Assembly: GCA_945873955.1 (NCBI GenBank)
Contig: CAMCFA010000001.1
Coordinates: 186,001 to 250,000 of the forward strand
Direction: 5' to 3'
Source of the DNA: an uncultured Clostridia bacterium
GTDB lineage: Bacteria > Bacillota > Clostridia > Oscillospirales > Ruminococcaceae
DNA: 64,000 nt
The notes beneath the pieces are model-generated. The model did not search any database, had not been told where the DNA came from, and worked only from the letters and a program-made list of their open reading frames with translations. The translations under genes were made by a program, and so were the position numbers. Position 1 is the stretch's first letter. Each line of letters starts with the position of its first letter. Positions 9,838 through 19,062 of the stretch are shown here, piece after piece.

Positions 9838-9905
9838 TTTTTACCTCCAGAATAATTTTTTCTGTACATAATATGAGGGCTGGTCTGCAATTATACATAC
9901 AAAAT

Positions 9906-9936
9906 CTCCCCCGGCGTCTGCGAGACTCCGGGGGAG
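9906..9936 (-). terminator. intrinsic terminator of the arg operon
   Basis: CTCCCCCGG (9906-9914) pairs with CCGGGGGAG (9928-9936). Read on the minus strand the stem follows the argF stop by 18 bases and is followed by ATTTTGT. The T-run is short but the stem is very strong. Confidence 0.75.
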
Positions 9937-9954
9937 TGTGCGTTATTTCAGAGA

Positions 9955-10869
9955 TTACGCGTCGGGCGCCATTAAACGAACCATGACCGCTTTCTGCGCG
10001 TGCAGTCTGTTCTCAGCCTCGTCGAAGATCTCGTTAGCGTGCTGCTCGAATACCTTTGCGGTAATTTCCTCCTCCCGGTGAGCGGGCAGGCAGTGCATTA
10101 CCATTGCGTCGGACTTAGCAGAAGCCATAACAGTGTCGTTGATCTGATAGCCCTTGAACGCGATCTTTCTCTTTTCAGCTTCACCCTCTTGACCCATGGA
10201 AGCCCACACATCGGTGTAAAGAACATCAGCGTCAGCGGCAGCCTCGACAGGATCATTCACAATGCGGAACTTTCCGGGGTACTGCTTCGCGAAATCAATG
10301 ACGGTCTGGTCGGGGTAGTAGCCCTCCGGGCAGCCGAGGGAAACGCTCATGCCTACCTTCAGTGCGCCTACGGTGAGGGAGTTCGCCATGTTGTTGCCGT
10401 CGCCGATATAGCAGAACTTCAGTCCGTCCAGCTTGTTCTTGTATTCGCGAACGGTCTGGAGGTCAGCAAGAACTTGGCAGGGGTGGCAGTAGTCGGTAAG
10501 TCCGTTGATTATCGGGATAGTGCCGAATGCGGCAAGATCCTCTACCTCTTTCTGTGCAAAGGTTCTGATCATGATACCATTGAGATACCGTGACAGAACT
10601 CTTGCGGTGTCCTGCACAGGCTCGCCGCGGCCGATCTGAAGCTCCTTAGAGGACAGGAACAGCGCCTGACCGCCAAGCTGGTACATACCGGTTTCAAAGG
10701 AAACGCGGGTTCTTGTAGAGGACTTCTGGAAGATCATGCCCAGAGTCATGCCTTTTAAGATGTTGTGGGGAATGCCGTGCTTCTGTTCGTATTTGAGCTG
10801 GTCTGCAAGGTTAAGAATGTCGATGATCTCCTCGGTGGAAAGGTCGAGGAGTTTAAGTAAATGCTTCAT
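9955..10869 (-). CDS. argF: ornithine carbamoyltransferase
   Basis: The 304-residue enzyme joins ornithine and carbamoyl phosphate to make citrulline. The carbamoyl-phosphate motif SSTRTRVSFE (about residues 48-57), the HPCQVLAD segment and the ornithine-site HCLPAHREEE near residue 257 are present. The ATG at 10869 is preferred over the ATG at 10890, because that upstream ATG lies inside the AAAGGAG ribosome binding site. It is the last gene of the arg operon, 30 bases after argD. Confidence 0.96.
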   Translation of the reverse strand: MKHLLKLLDLSTEEIIDILNLADQLKYEQKHGIPHNILKGMTLGMIFQKSSTRTRVSFETGMYQLGGQALFLSSKELQIGRGEPVQDTARVLSRYLNGIMIRTFAQKEVEDLAAFGTIPIINGLTDYCHPCQVLADLQTVREYKNKLDGLKFCYIGDGNNMANSLTVGALKVGMSVSLGCPEGYYPDQTVIDFAKQYPGKFRIVNDPVEAAADADVLYTDVWASMGQEGEAEKRKIAFKGYQINDTVMASAKSDAMVMHCLPAHREEEITAKVFEQHANEIFDEAENRLHAQKAVMVRLMAPDA

Positions 10870-10899
10870 TGGTGTATTTTCTCCTTTCATTAATTGAAA

Positions 10900-12066
10900 T
10901 TATGCATTGAGGAGTTCGAGAAGTATATCCAGACCTCTGTCGATCTCCTCGTAGGTGATCGTAAGCGGCGGCAGCAGACGGATCTTGGTTTTCGCGGTGA
11001 GGAGCAGAAGCCCCTTATCCAGAGCCGCTTTAACGATATCTCCGGCTTTCTTGTTCTTGAGCTCAATGCCTATCATCAGCCCTATACCGGAAACGGAAGC
11101 GACCTCCGGAGATGTCAGCACCTTCTGGCGGATATAATCGCCTTTCTTAGCGACTTCATCAAGAAATCCCTCGCTGTTCACGGTTTTGAGGACTGCAAGA
11201 CCTCCTGCGCAGGAAATAGGATTCCCGCCGAAAGTAGAACCGTGAGTACCCGGTGTCAGAACCTTTGCGCACTTTTCGCCGGAAAGGCACACGCCTATTG
11301 GAACACCGCCCGCAAGCCCTTTGGCAAGGGTAGTGAGGTCGGCTTTCTTGCCGAAATTGTCCCCGGCAAGGAACTTTCCTGTTCTGCCGACGCCGGTCTG
11401 AACTTCGTCGGCGATAGTCAGCACGTCCTTTTCGGCGCAGAGCTTGAATATCTCGTCCACGAATTCCTGATCCAGCGCCATAACGCCGCCCTCGCCCTGA
11501 ATGTACTCAAACATTACCGCGCATACGGTGTCGTCCAGCTTTGCGCGAAGGTCATCAATGTTGTTGGCTTCGACGTTGATAAAGCCCTCTACAAACGGGA
11601 AGAAGTAGTTGTGGAATACGTCCTGCCCGGTCGCGGACAGGGTGCAGAGAGTCCTGCCGTGGAAGCTGTTCACAAGGGTGATTATGTTGTGGCGACCCTT
11701 GCCGTATTTGTCAAAGCTGTATTTACGGGCGATCTTTATCGCACATTCGTTGGCTTCAGCGCCGGAGTTGCCGAAAAACATATCGGTGTAACCCGCAGTA
11801 TCGCACAGTGCCTTAGCGAAGTCCGCTTGTACTTTTGTGTAATAGTAATTTGAGGTGTGCTGGATCTTGTGCGCCTGCTCGCAGACTGCATTTACCCAGT
11901 CCTCGTTGCAGTAGCCGAGAGAATTAGTACCGATACCGCTGCCGAAATCTATGTACTGCTTGCCGTTCTCGTCCACCGCCTGTCTGCCGGAGCCGCTGTC
12001 AAGTACCAGATCGTACCTGCCGTAGCTGGGCATGACATATTTGTTGAACTGTTCTATCGTACTCAT
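10900..12066 (-). CDS. argD: acetylornithine aminotransferase
   Basis: The 388-residue class III PLP aminotransferase converts N-acetylglutamate semialdehyde to N-acetylornithine. Key features are GSGIGTNSLGY, FGNSGAEANECAIK, FEYIQGEGGV, ADEVQTGVGRTG, and the Schiff-base lysine in LTTLAKGLAGGVPIG near residue 247. GTHGSTFGGNP follows as expected. It lies 9 bases after argB. Class III aminotransferases overlap in substrate, so it may also act in lysine synthesis, but the context makes ArgD the first choice. Confidence 0.94.
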   Translation of the reverse strand: MSTIEQFNKYVMPSYGRYDLVLDSGSGRQAVDENGKQYIDFGSGIGTNSLGYCNEDWVNAVCEQAHKIQHTSNYYYTKVQADFAKALCDTAGYTDMFFGNSGAEANECAIKIARKYSFDKYGKGRHNIITLVNSFHGRTLCTLSATGQDVFHNYFFPFVEGFINVEANNIDDLRAKLDDTVCAVMFEYIQGEGGVMALDQEFVDEIFKLCAEKDVLTIADEVQTGVGRTGKFLAGDNFGKKADLTTLAKGLAGGVPIGVCLSGEKCAKVLTPGTHGSTFGGNPISCAGGLAVLKTVNSEGFLDEVAKKGDYIRQKVLTSPEVASVSGIGLMIGIELKNKKAGDIVKAALDKGLLLLTAKTKIRLLPPLTITYEEIDRGLDILLELLNA

Positions 12067-12075
12067 TGTTACCTC

Positions 12076-12930
12076 TTATGCTGTGATCATTGTGCCGGCG
12101 CCGACGTCAGTCAGCAGCTCCAGCAGAATAGAGTGGGGGATACGACCGTCAATTATGGAGGTCTGCTTTACGCCTCGGCGGACAGCCTCTACGCAGCAGT
12201 CTATCTTGGGTATCATGCCGCCGGAGATTATGCCCTGTTTCTTTAGGTAGGGTACTTCGCTCACGCCGACCGCGCGGATAAGGGTGTTTTCGTCGTCCTT
12301 GTCCTCAAGAAGCCCCTTTATATCCGTCAGCAGGATAAGGTTCTTAGCTTTCATTTCCGCGGCGATTCGGGCAGCGGCGGTATCGGCGTTGATGTTGTAA
12401 ACTTCGCCGTTCTTACCGGCGGCAACCGTGGAGATCACCGGGATATATCCGTTGTTAAGCGCGGTGTTTATCACCTCCGGATTGATGTCGGTTATCTCAC
12501 CGACAAATCCGAGGTCGGGGTTGAGCTGCTCTGCCTGTATCATCTTACCGTCCAGACCGCACATACCCATTGCCTTGCCGCCAGCCCGCTGAAGCAACAT
12601 TACAAGATCCTTGTTGACCTTGCCCGCAAGCACCATTTGAACGATATCAATAGTTTCCTCGTCGGTGTATCGAAGTCCGTTGACGAACTCGCTGGGCTTG
12701 TTGATCTTTTTCAGCATTGCGTTGATCTCAGGACCGCCGCCGTGGACAAGCACGACCTTTATCCCTACCAGCGAAAGCAGCACGATATCCTGCATGACCG
12801 CCTGTTTCAGCGCATCGTTAGTCATTGCGTTGCCGCCGTATTTCACCACAACTACCTTGTCGTTGTATTCCTGAAGATAGGGGAGAGCCTCCACCATGAC
12901 ATTGGCTCTGATGTCGTAATCTATCTGCAT
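12076..12930 (-). CDS. argB: acetylglutamate kinase
   Basis: The 284-residue amino-acid kinase phosphorylates N-acetylglutamate, usually the arginine-feedback step. Motifs are VVVKYGGNAM near the N-terminus, LVHGGGPEINAMLKK, and the ADTAAARIAAEMKAKNLILL segment. The ATG at 12930 is chosen because GGGGGT lies 7 bases before it. A TTG at 12945 would also open the frame but has no good site. The gene starts 15 bases after the argJ stop. Confidence 0.95.
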   Translation of the reverse strand: MQIDYDIRANVMVEALPYLQEYNDKVVVVKYGGNAMTNDALKQAVMQDIVLLSLVGIKVVLVHGGGPEINAMLKKINKPSEFVNGLRYTDEETIDIVQMVLAGKVNKDLVMLLQRAGGKAMGMCGLDGKMIQAEQLNPDLGFVGEITDINPEVINTALNNGYIPVISTVAAGKNGEVYNINADTAAARIAAEMKAKNLILLTDIKGLLEDKDDENTLIRAVGVSEVPYLKKQGIISGGMIPKIDCCVEAVRRGVKQTSIIDGRIPHSILLELLTDVGAGTMITA

Positions 12931-12945
12931 TGTAATTACCCCCAA

Positions 12946-14181
12946 TTATGTGCGGTATTCCGCATTGATTTTAACGTACTCAAACGTGAGGTCGCAGCCC
13001 CATGCGATAGCTTCGCCCTCGCCGGAGTGCAGATCCACAAGGATCTTTATCTCCTCCTCGGAGAGCACTTCCTTTGCGGCTTCCTCTGAGAAGCTGATAC
13101 CTGCGCCGTCAGTGCAGACCGTGATCTTGCCCTTTTCACTGGCAAGCTCCACGGAAACCTTGCTGATATTAAAGTCCGCGTTGGAATAACCGATAGCGCA
13201 GAGGATTCTTCCCCAGTTAGCGTCGGAAGCGAACATAGCCGCCTTGACAAGACTTGATGAAATAACAGACTTCGCGACTATCTTTGCTGTTTCCTCGTTA
13301 GGCGCGCCCTTTACGATACATTCAAGCAGCTTTGTTGCGCCCTCGCCGTCACGGGCGGTTTCGCGGGCAAGATTCATCATGACCGCATAAAGCGCGTTCT
13401 CAAACTTCTCGTAATTCTTGTCCTCGCAGGTTATCTCCGGATTCTTGGCAAGCCCGCTGCTCATCAGTATCAGTGTGTCGTTGGTGGAGGTGTCGCCGTC
13501 AACGCTTACCATATTGTAGGTGAGCGTGTTTACCTTGCGCAGAGCCTTTTCCAGCAGTTCACCGCAAATAGCGACATCAGTGGTGATGAAGCCCAGCATT
13601 GTAGCCATGTTAGGCGCGATCATGCCGCTGCCCTTAGAGATACCGCCGACGTGGCACTTCCTGCCGTCGATCTCGAACTCGACTGCAAGCTCTTTCTTTC
13701 GGGTGTCGGTGGTCATTATCGCTTCGCAGGCGTCGCCGCTCTTTTTCGCGGAAAGCTCCTTTACCAACGTTGGGATCCTTGTTTTTATTGGCTTGATGTT
13801 CAGCGGCTGACCGATAACTCCCGTCGAGCCGACAAGAACGTCGTTTTCGTCAATGTCAAGCGCTTCCGCCGCCAGACTGCACATCTGCTCGGCAATTTCA
13901 ATGCCGTTTTCATTGCAGGTATTTGCATTTCCGGAGTTTACGATAACTGCCTGCGCATAGCCGTCTTTCAGGTGCTTCTGAGTGACGTAAATCGGAGCGC
14001 CTTTTACCTTATTTGTGGTGTAGAGGGCGGTGGTCTTGCAGCGCTCAGCGCAGTAGATAAGCGCAAGATCGCGCTTTGTGGTGTTTCCCGCCTTTATTCC
14101 GGCGATAACGCCCGCGGCGGTGAAGCCCTCCGCAGCGCACACGCCGCCGTCTACAAATTCATATCCTTCAAATTTAACCAT
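12946..14181 (-). CDS. argJ: glutamate N-acetyltransferase / amino-acid N-acetyltransferase (ArgJ)
   Basis: The 411-residue Ntn-type protein recycles the acetyl group from N-acetylornithine to glutamate, so the pathway is cyclic and does not strictly need argA. The self-cleavage site and nucleophile threonine lie in APNMATMLGFITTD near residue 192, preceded by GGISKGSGM. DGDTSTNDTLI is a further family signature. It probably matures into two chains. No argA is seen nearby, which agrees with a bifunctional ArgJ. It lies between argC and argB. Confidence 0.95.
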   Translation of the reverse strand: MVKFEGYEFVDGGVCAAEGFTAAGVIAGIKAGNTTKRDLALIYCAERCKTTALYTTNKVKGAPIYVTQKHLKDGYAQAVIVNSGNANTCNENGIEIAEQMCSLAAEALDIDENDVLVGSTGVIGQPLNIKPIKTRIPTLVKELSAKKSGDACEAIMTTDTRKKELAVEFEIDGRKCHVGGISKGSGMIAPNMATMLGFITTDVAICGELLEKALRKVNTLTYNMVSVDGDTSTNDTLILMSSGLAKNPEITCEDKNYEKFENALYAVMMNLARETARDGEGATKLLECIVKGAPNEETAKIVAKSVISSSLVKAAMFASDANWGRILCAIGYSNADFNISKVSVELASEKGKITVCTDGAGISFSEEAAKEVLSEEEIKILVDLHSGEGEAIAWGCDLTFEYVKINAEYRT

Positions 14182-14192
14182 TGTATTTCACC

Positions 14193-15128
14193 TTAAAGCA
14201 GGCCGGTGGTTTCGTCAATGCCCATCATGATGTTAAGGCACTGAACCGCCGCGCCGCTTGCGCCCTTTCCTAAATTGTCCAGTCTGGAGCAGAGGATAAG
14301 CCGCTCGTCGTTGCCATTGACGAAAAGCTGCATCATGTTCGTTCCGCTGAGGTTATTTGCGCCGATAAATCCGTCCTGCGGCTCGCCCTCCGGCATTACC
14401 TTGACGAAGTTCGCGCCTGCGTAGTATTCCGCGAGAGCCTTTCGCACATCGTCGGCGGTGTATTTCTTCGCGAGAAGCCGCGTATGCAGCGGCAGGGAAA
14501 CCACCATTCCGCTGAAATAATCGCACACCAGCGGATTGAAAGCCGGCGCGTAGTCCAGCCCGCAGATCTTCTGCATTTCGGGCAGGTGCTTGTGCTGCTG
14601 AGTCAGCGCGTACTGCCGCGGGCTGTCGAAATCCGCGGGGCGGTCTGCGCTCTCGTATACGGCGATAGCTTTCTTGCCGGCGCCGCTGTAACCGGAAACT
14701 GCATGCACGCTCACGGGGTAGTCGCTCGGCATGATACCCAGCTTCACCAGCGGGTAAACCATTGAAGCAAAACCGCTGGCATAACAGCCGGGGACTGCGA
14801 CCCGCGCGGACTTTTCTATCTTCTCCCGGAAATCCGCCCCCAGCTCCGGGAATCCGTAAGCCCAGTCGGGGTTGGTGCGGTGCGCGGTTGAAGCGTCGAT
14901 AATTCGCGTGGAACTTCCCTCCGCGAGAGCCACAGCCTCTCTTGCCGCAGCGTCCGGCAGACAGAGGAACGTGTAATCAGCGCTGTGAATGAGCTTTTTC
15001 CGTTCGTCTGCGTCCTTGCGTTTTTCCTCATCGATACGGAGAAGCTCTATGTCGGTTCGGTTCTTGAAGCGTTCCAGTATTTTAAGCCCGGTAGTACCCT
15101 CCTGACCGTCTATGTATACCTTAACCAT
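14193..15128 (-). CDS. argC: N-acetyl-gamma-glutamyl-phosphate reductase
   Basis: The 311-residue reductase makes N-acetylglutamate semialdehyde from the acyl phosphate with NADPH. The N-terminus VYIDGQEGTTGLKI is the nucleotide-binding turn of the shorter ArgC type 2, and the active-site cysteine lies in AVPGCYASGF near residue 114. HAVSGYSGAGKKAI is characteristic. Length suits the ~310-residue type 2 form rather than the ~345-residue form. Its start overlaps the end of argH by 8 bases, which suggests translational coupling. Confidence 0.94.
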   Translation of the reverse strand: MVKVYIDGQEGTTGLKILERFKNRTDIELLRIDEEKRKDADERKKLIHSADYTFLCLPDAAAREAVALAEGSSTRIIDASTAHRTNPDWAYGFPELGADFREKIEKSARVAVPGCYASGFASMVYPLVKLGIMPSDYPVSVHAVSGYSGAGKKAIAVYESADRPADFDSPRQYALTQQHKHLPEMQKICGLDYAPAFNPLVCDYFSGMVVSLPLHTRLLAKKYTADDVRKALAEYYAGANFVKVMPEGEPQDGFIGANNLSGTNMMQLFVNGNDERLILCSRLDNLGKGASGAAVQCLNIMMGIDETTGLL

Positions 15129-16512
15129 TGCAAAGCTCCTCCAGTTTCTTTCGTGTAAGGTCGATCTGGGTCTTTACGCTTTCCGGCGCAGGCCCGCCGA
15201 ATGAGCGGCGCTCGCGCACGCAGGTGTCAAGGCTTATCGCCTCGTAAACGTCGTTGTCGAACAGGTCGCTTTGCGCCTTGTAGTCAGACAGCGGCAGTTC
15301 TTCCAGCGTGGTGTTCAGCTCTATGCAGTGCGCAACCAGACCTCCGGTTATCTTATACGCGGTGCGGAACGGCATTCCTTTCTTTACAAGGTAATCCGCG
15401 CAGTCTGTCGCGTTGATGAAGCCCTTTGCCGCCGCCTTTCGCATGTTGTCCTTATAGAGAGTCATTGTTTCCAGCATGGGAATGAACGTCGTCAGGCAGA
15501 GCTTCAGATTATCTACCGCGTCGAAGATTGCTTCCTTGTCCTCCTGCATGTCCTTGTTGTAGGCAAGGGGAAGACCTTTCATCATAGTCAGCAGCGTTAC
15601 GTTGTCGCCGATGACCCGTGCAGTCTTGCCGCGGATAAGCTCGGTGACGTCGGGGTTCTTTTTCTGCGGCATGATACTTGAACCAGTGGAGAAGCGGTCA
15701 GACAGCTCAATGAACTTGAACTCCCAACTGCACCACATGATTATCTCCTCAGAGAAACGCGACAGGTGCATCATGCATATTGAGATAGCACTTGCAAGTT
15801 CAATGCAGAAATCTCGGTCAGAAACGCCGTCCAGCGAATTCACCATAGGCGCGGACATTCCAAGAAGCTCTGCGGTACGGTCGCGGTTGATATTGTAGGT
15901 AGTTCCGGCAAGCGCGCAGCTTCCCAGCGGCGAAACGTTCATTCGGCGCAGAGTATCGTCAAATCGTTCGATATCCCGCAGGAGCATTTGCGCATAAGCC
16001 ATCATGTGGTGACCGAAGGTTATCGGCTGCGCCCTCTGGAGGTGCGTATAGCCCGGCATTATCGTTTCGGTGTTTTCCTCGGCGATATTGCACAGGACTT
16101 TAACAAGCGAAACCACCAGCTCCCGCAGGGATTTTATCTCGTCCCTCAGATACAGACGGATATCAAGCGCGACCTGATCGTTCCTTGAACGGGAGGTGTG
16201 CAGCCGTTTTCCCACGTCGCCAAGGCGCTTTGTTAATTCCGCCTCGATAAACATGTGAATATCCTCTGCTGTCATGTCTAATTGCAGCTTCCCGCTTTCA
16301 AGGTCTGCCAGTATCTCTTTAAGTCCGCCGATAAGCTCAAGGCTGTCGCTCATGCTGATTATGCCCTGTTCGCCGAGCATGGTGGCGTGCGCGATACTGC
16401 CTTCGATATCCTGTCGGAACATTCTGCCGTCAAACGCAATGGACGAGTTGAACGCATTTACTCTGCTGTCAACGCCCTGCGAGGAACGTCCAGCCCACAT
16501 CATTTCTGCCAT
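15121..16512 (-). CDS. argH: argininosuccinate lyase
   Basis: The 463-residue lyase releases arginine and fumarate. The fumarase-superfamily signature GSSIMPQKKNPD lies near residue 275, and HTSRSRNDQVALDIRLYLRD, TPGYTHLQ-like MPGYTHLQRAQP and FDGRMFRQDIEGS are also seen. It follows argG after a 75-base gap that contains a hairpin (GAGGGCGGGAA against TTTCCGCTCTC on the minus strand) but no T-run, so some read-through control there is possible. Confidence 0.96.
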   Translation of the reverse strand: MAEMMWAGRSSQGVDSRVNAFNSSIAFDGRMFRQDIEGSIAHATMLGEQGIISMSDSLELIGGLKEILADLESGKLQLDMTAEDIHMFIEAELTKRLGDVGKRLHTSRSRNDQVALDIRLYLRDEIKSLRELVVSLVKVLCNIAEENTETIMPGYTHLQRAQPITFGHHMMAYAQMLLRDIERFDDTLRRMNVSPLGSCALAGTTYNINRDRTAELLGMSAPMVNSLDGVSDRDFCIELASAISICMMHLSRFSEEIIMWCSWEFKFIELSDRFSTGSSIMPQKKNPDVTELIRGKTARVIGDNVTLLTMMKGLPLAYNKDMQEDKEAIFDAVDNLKLCLTTFIPMLETMTLYKDNMRKAAAKGFINATDCADYLVKKGMPFRTAYKITGGLVAHCIELNTTLEELPLSDYKAQSDLFDNDVYEAISLDTCVRERRSFGGPAPESVKTQIDLTRKKLEELCNG

Positions 16513-16587
16513 AAATCTACCTCGTATTATAAATGATAGGAGAGCGGAAAGGATTTTCTTCCCGCCCTCTGAAAATGCCGATTAATA

Positions 16588-17817
16588 TTACTTGTTCTTT
16601 GCTCTTTCTGCGTCCAGAAGCGCCTTAACCTTGATTGGCAGACCGAACAGATTGATAAAGCCTGCGGAGTCCTTCTGGTTGTAAACGTCGTCCTCGCCGA
16701 AGGAAGCAAAGTCCTCGCTGTACAGAGTATACGGAGAGGTAACGCCGGCGTTGATGATGTTGCCCTTGTAGAGCTTCAGCTTAACGTCGCCGTTAACAGT
16801 CTCCTGAGTCTTGTCAACGAATGCGTCCATTGCTTCACGCAGGGGAGTGTACCACTGTCCGTTGTATACGATATCAGCGTACTTCTGAGCCAGACCAGCC
16901 TTGTAGTGCTGTGTTTCCTTATCAAGGCAGATTGTTTCCAGAACCTCGTGTGCGTGGTAGAGGATAGTTCCGCCGGGAGTTTCGTACACGCCGCGGGACT
17001 TCATGCCGACCAGACGGTTCTCTACAACATCGAACAGACCAATACCGTTCTCGCCGCCCAGCTTGTTAAGAGTCTTGATGAGCTTTACTCCGTCCATTGT
17101 TTCACCGTTAAGGGCGGTAGGGATACCCTTTTCAAAGTGAATGGTAATGTATGTAGGCTTGTCGGGAGCCTGCTCGGGGGAAACGCCAAGCTCAAGGAAA
17201 CCGGGCTTGTTGTACTGCGGTTCGTTTGCGGGATCCTCAAGATCCAGACCCTCGTGAGAGAGGTGCCACAGGTTCATGTCCTTAGAATAGTTGGTCTCAC
17301 GGGTGATCTTTATCGGAACATTGTGAGCCTCTGCATAGTCGATCTCCTGATCTCTGGACTTGATATCCCAGATTCTCCACGGAGCAATGATCTCCAGCTC
17401 CGGAGCGAGAGCCTTTATTGTAAGCTCGAAACGCACCTGATCGTTGCCCTTGCCGGTGCAGCCGTGGCAGATAGCGTCAGCGCCCTCTTTCTTAGCGATC
17501 TCAACAAGGCGCTTTGCGATAGGAGGACGTGCAAAGGAAGTACCCAGCAGATAACCCTCGTACTTTGCGCCTGCCTTTAAGGTCGGGAAGATGAAGTCGT
17601 TTACGAACTCGTCCTGAATGTCCTCAATATACAGCTTGGAAGCGCCGGTCTTTTTGGCTCTCTCCTCAAGACCTACGATCTCGGAGTCCTGACCTACGTT
17701 GCCGGCAACGCAGATGACCTCGCAGCCGGGATATGTTTCGTGCAGCCACGGAATGATGATAGAAGTATCCAGACCGCCGGAATATGCCAGAACGATCTTT
17801 TTGATTTCCTTTGCCAT
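16588..17817 (-). CDS. argG: argininosuccinate synthase
   Basis: The 409-residue enzyme joins citrulline and aspartate with ATP. The P-loop [15 protein letters not shown] lies at residues 10-24. [14 protein letters not shown] and the TREYSKD-like [18 protein letters not shown] segment are also present. The AAAAGGAG site lies 8 bases before the ATG. It is the promoter-proximal gene of the whole arg operon, which is unusual compared with operons that begin with argC. Confidence 0.96.
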   Translation of the reverse strand: MAKEIKKIVLAYSGGLDTSIIIPWLHETYPGCEVICVAGNVGQDSEIVGLEERAKKTGASKLYIEDIQDEFVNDFIFPTLKAGAKYEGYLLGTSFARPPIAKRLVEIAKKEGADAICHGCTGKGNDQVRFELTIKALAPELEIIAPWRIWDIKSRDQEIDYAEAHNVPIKITRETNYSKDMNLWHLSHEGLDLEDPANEPQYNKPGFLELGVSPEQAPDKPTYITIHFEKGIPTALNGETMDGVKLIKTLNKLGGENGIGLFDVVENRLVGMKSRGVYETPGGTILYHAHEVLETICLDKETQHYKAGLAQKYADIVYNGQWYTPLREAMDAFVDKTQETVNGDVKLKLYKGNIINAGVTSPYTLYSEDFASFGEDDVYNQKDSAGFINLFGLPIKVKALLDAERAKNK

Positions 17818-17893
17818 GATGTATTTCTCCTTTTAAATATGTTGGGGGTTGGTTATTTTTAACAAACCTGCCCGATTAATTTTTACATTTCTA

Positions 17894-17921
17894 ATTATAC
17901 TCATTTTCTTCATTTTGTCAA
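17894..17921 (-). promoter_or_regulatory. promoter of the arg operon
   Basis: On the minus strand TTGACA, a 16-base spacer and TATAAT precede argG by about 75 bases. Both boxes are perfect. I did not find a convincing ArgR box over it; upstream GTATATTATAC is palindromic but off consensus. Confidence 0.8.
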
Positions 17922-18085
17922 GGGGGAAAATACCAATCGGTGTATATTATACGGAATATTTATAGTTTTTTGAATATTTTCTTCTGCCGAAGCAAGCCAA
18001 ACTGCCTGCAATGCGCTTGGTAGGCGGCGAGGCAATTAAAAGCTCTGTATATTATTCAATGTGACGAATATTTCTGAAATACCTC

Positions 18086-18126
18086 TTGACAAAAATTGCG
18101 TTCATGTTTATAATATAATTATGAAC
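18086..18126 (+). promoter_or_regulatory. promoter with overlapping palindromic operator for the XRE/ImmA unit
   Basis: TTGACA (18086-18091), 17 bases, TATAAT (18109-18114). A 27-base near-perfect palindrome covers the -10 box: GTTCAT (18100-18105) and ATGAAC (18121-18126) are the outer arms, with TTATA and TATAA as inner arms. The placement is typical for an autoregulating repressor, presumably the XRE protein encoded next. Confidence 0.75.
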
Positions 18127-18152
18127 ATATCGGAACGGAGGTATCATATTCC

Positions 18153-18545
18153 ATGAAAATGAATGAAAAGATCGAGATAATCCTCGGCAGAAAGCGTATC
18201 CGCAAAAGTGACCTTGCGCACAACGTAGGGATAACCTACCGCGCTTTTGCAAATTATATGAACGGCAGCAGAAAGCCTCGTCCCTCTACGCTGAGCAAGA
18301 TTGCAGAGGAGCTTCAGGTGTCTACCGAATTCCTGCTGGACGATTCGCAGGAGTTGGAGCTTACTGTTGAGGAGCGCTTTATTAAAAGAGTATGCGCCAG
18401 CGACGCAGATAAAGCGCAGGCGGCGCAGTTCCTCGCGCAGTCCCGCGGACTTTTCGCAGGAAACGCACTCAGCCCGGACGACAAGGAGGCTCTCCTCAAA
18501 TGTCTGCTTGAGATCTACGAAGATTCCAAGAAAAGCGAAGAATAA
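18153..18545 (+). CDS. XRE-family helix-turn-helix transcriptional regulator
   Basis: The 130-residue protein has an N-terminal HTH of the lambda-repressor type (about residues 5-62; KSDLAHNVGITYRAFANYMNG is split over the two helices), followed by a short acidic, helical tail without enzyme motifs. It likely binds the palindrome over its own -10 box and represses the unit. GGAGG lies 11 bases before the ATG. An ImmA/IrrE protease gene starts 2 bases after its stop. In known pairs such as ImmR/ImmA of ICEBs1 the protease cleaves the repressor. The same relation is inferred here. Confidence 0.85.
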   Translation: MKMNEKIEIILGRKRIRKSDLAHNVGITYRAFANYMNGSRKPRPSTLSKIAEELQVSTEFLLDDSQELELTVEERFIKRVCASDADKAQAAQFLAQSRGLFAGNALSPDDKEALLKCLLEIYEDSKKSEE

Positions 18546-18547
18546 GC

Positions 18548-19042
18548 ATGGAGCAGATCATACAGCTTGCGGAGGAGATCCGGCGGGAATTCGGCGGCAG
18601 AGATATTTTTGAGACCGCCGAGAATTCCGGCGCGAACGTCTGGCTGAGGGAGCTTGGTACTTTAAAGGGGTTCTATCTGTTTGAGAACGGCAAACGGTAT
18701 ATCGTCGTGAACCGCTCTCTGAACACAATTCTGCGAAGAACCGTCTGCGCGCATGAGCTTGGACACGACATGCTCCACCGGGAGCTGTCCTCCGGGGGAA
18801 TCCGGGAGAACACGCTTTTTCTGTCCCACGACAAGACCGAGCGCGAAGCGAACCTGTTTGCCGCAGAAATTCTTATCTCCGACAGCGAGGCACTATCTGT
18901 GCTGGAATATTCGCACACGCTGGACGAAGCTGCGTTTGAGCTGGGCGCACTCCCGGAAATATTAGGATATAAGCTGGAGCTGCTCAACCACAAGGGTCAC
19001 AGCTTTAATTTATCGGATATCCCCAGCAATTTTCTTAAATGA
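18548..19042 (+). CDS. ImmA/IrrE family metallopeptidase
   Basis: The 164-residue protein has the gluzincin motif HELGHDMLH with His69, Glu70 and His73, and a downstream glutamate in TEREANLFAAEIL (about residues 98-110), the standard ImmA/IrrE arrangement. These proteases cleave XRE-type repressors and so relieve repression. It lies 2 bases after the XRE gene, a strong sign of a functional pair. No mobile-element genes (integrase, relaxase, phage genes) are next to it, although such pairs are often found on mobile elements. The next gene begins 20 bases later. Confidence 0.87.
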   Translation: MEQIIQLAEEIRREFGGRDIFETAENSGANVWLRELGTLKGFYLFENGKRYIVVNRSLNTILRRTVCAHELGHDMLHRELSSGGIRENTLFLSHDKTEREANLFAAEILISDSEALSVLEYSHTLDEAAFELGALPEILGYKLELLNHKGHSFNLSDIPSNFLK

Positions 19043-19062
19043 GTCGAAAGGAATGACAAGAA

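Larger units (their letters stand above)
17818..18152. other. intergenic region between divergent argG and XRE genes
   Basis: This 335-base stretch is AT-rich. It holds the argG promoter (17894-17921) and the XRE promoter with its palindromic operator (18086-18126). Between them lies a GC-richer piece (about 17990-18035) that can fold weakly. I see no small gene or RNA in it. Confidence 0.6.

Noticed and set aside
12931-12945. TTG start of argB at 12945
   Set aside because: The ATG at 12930 has a GGGGGT site at good distance, and the TTG lies directly after the argJ stop without one.
18046-18058. ArgR-like box TGTATATTATTCA near argG
   Set aside because: The half sites TGNAT and ATNCA fit, but the spacing is 3 bases instead of 4 and it lies about 125 bases upstream of the -35 box.
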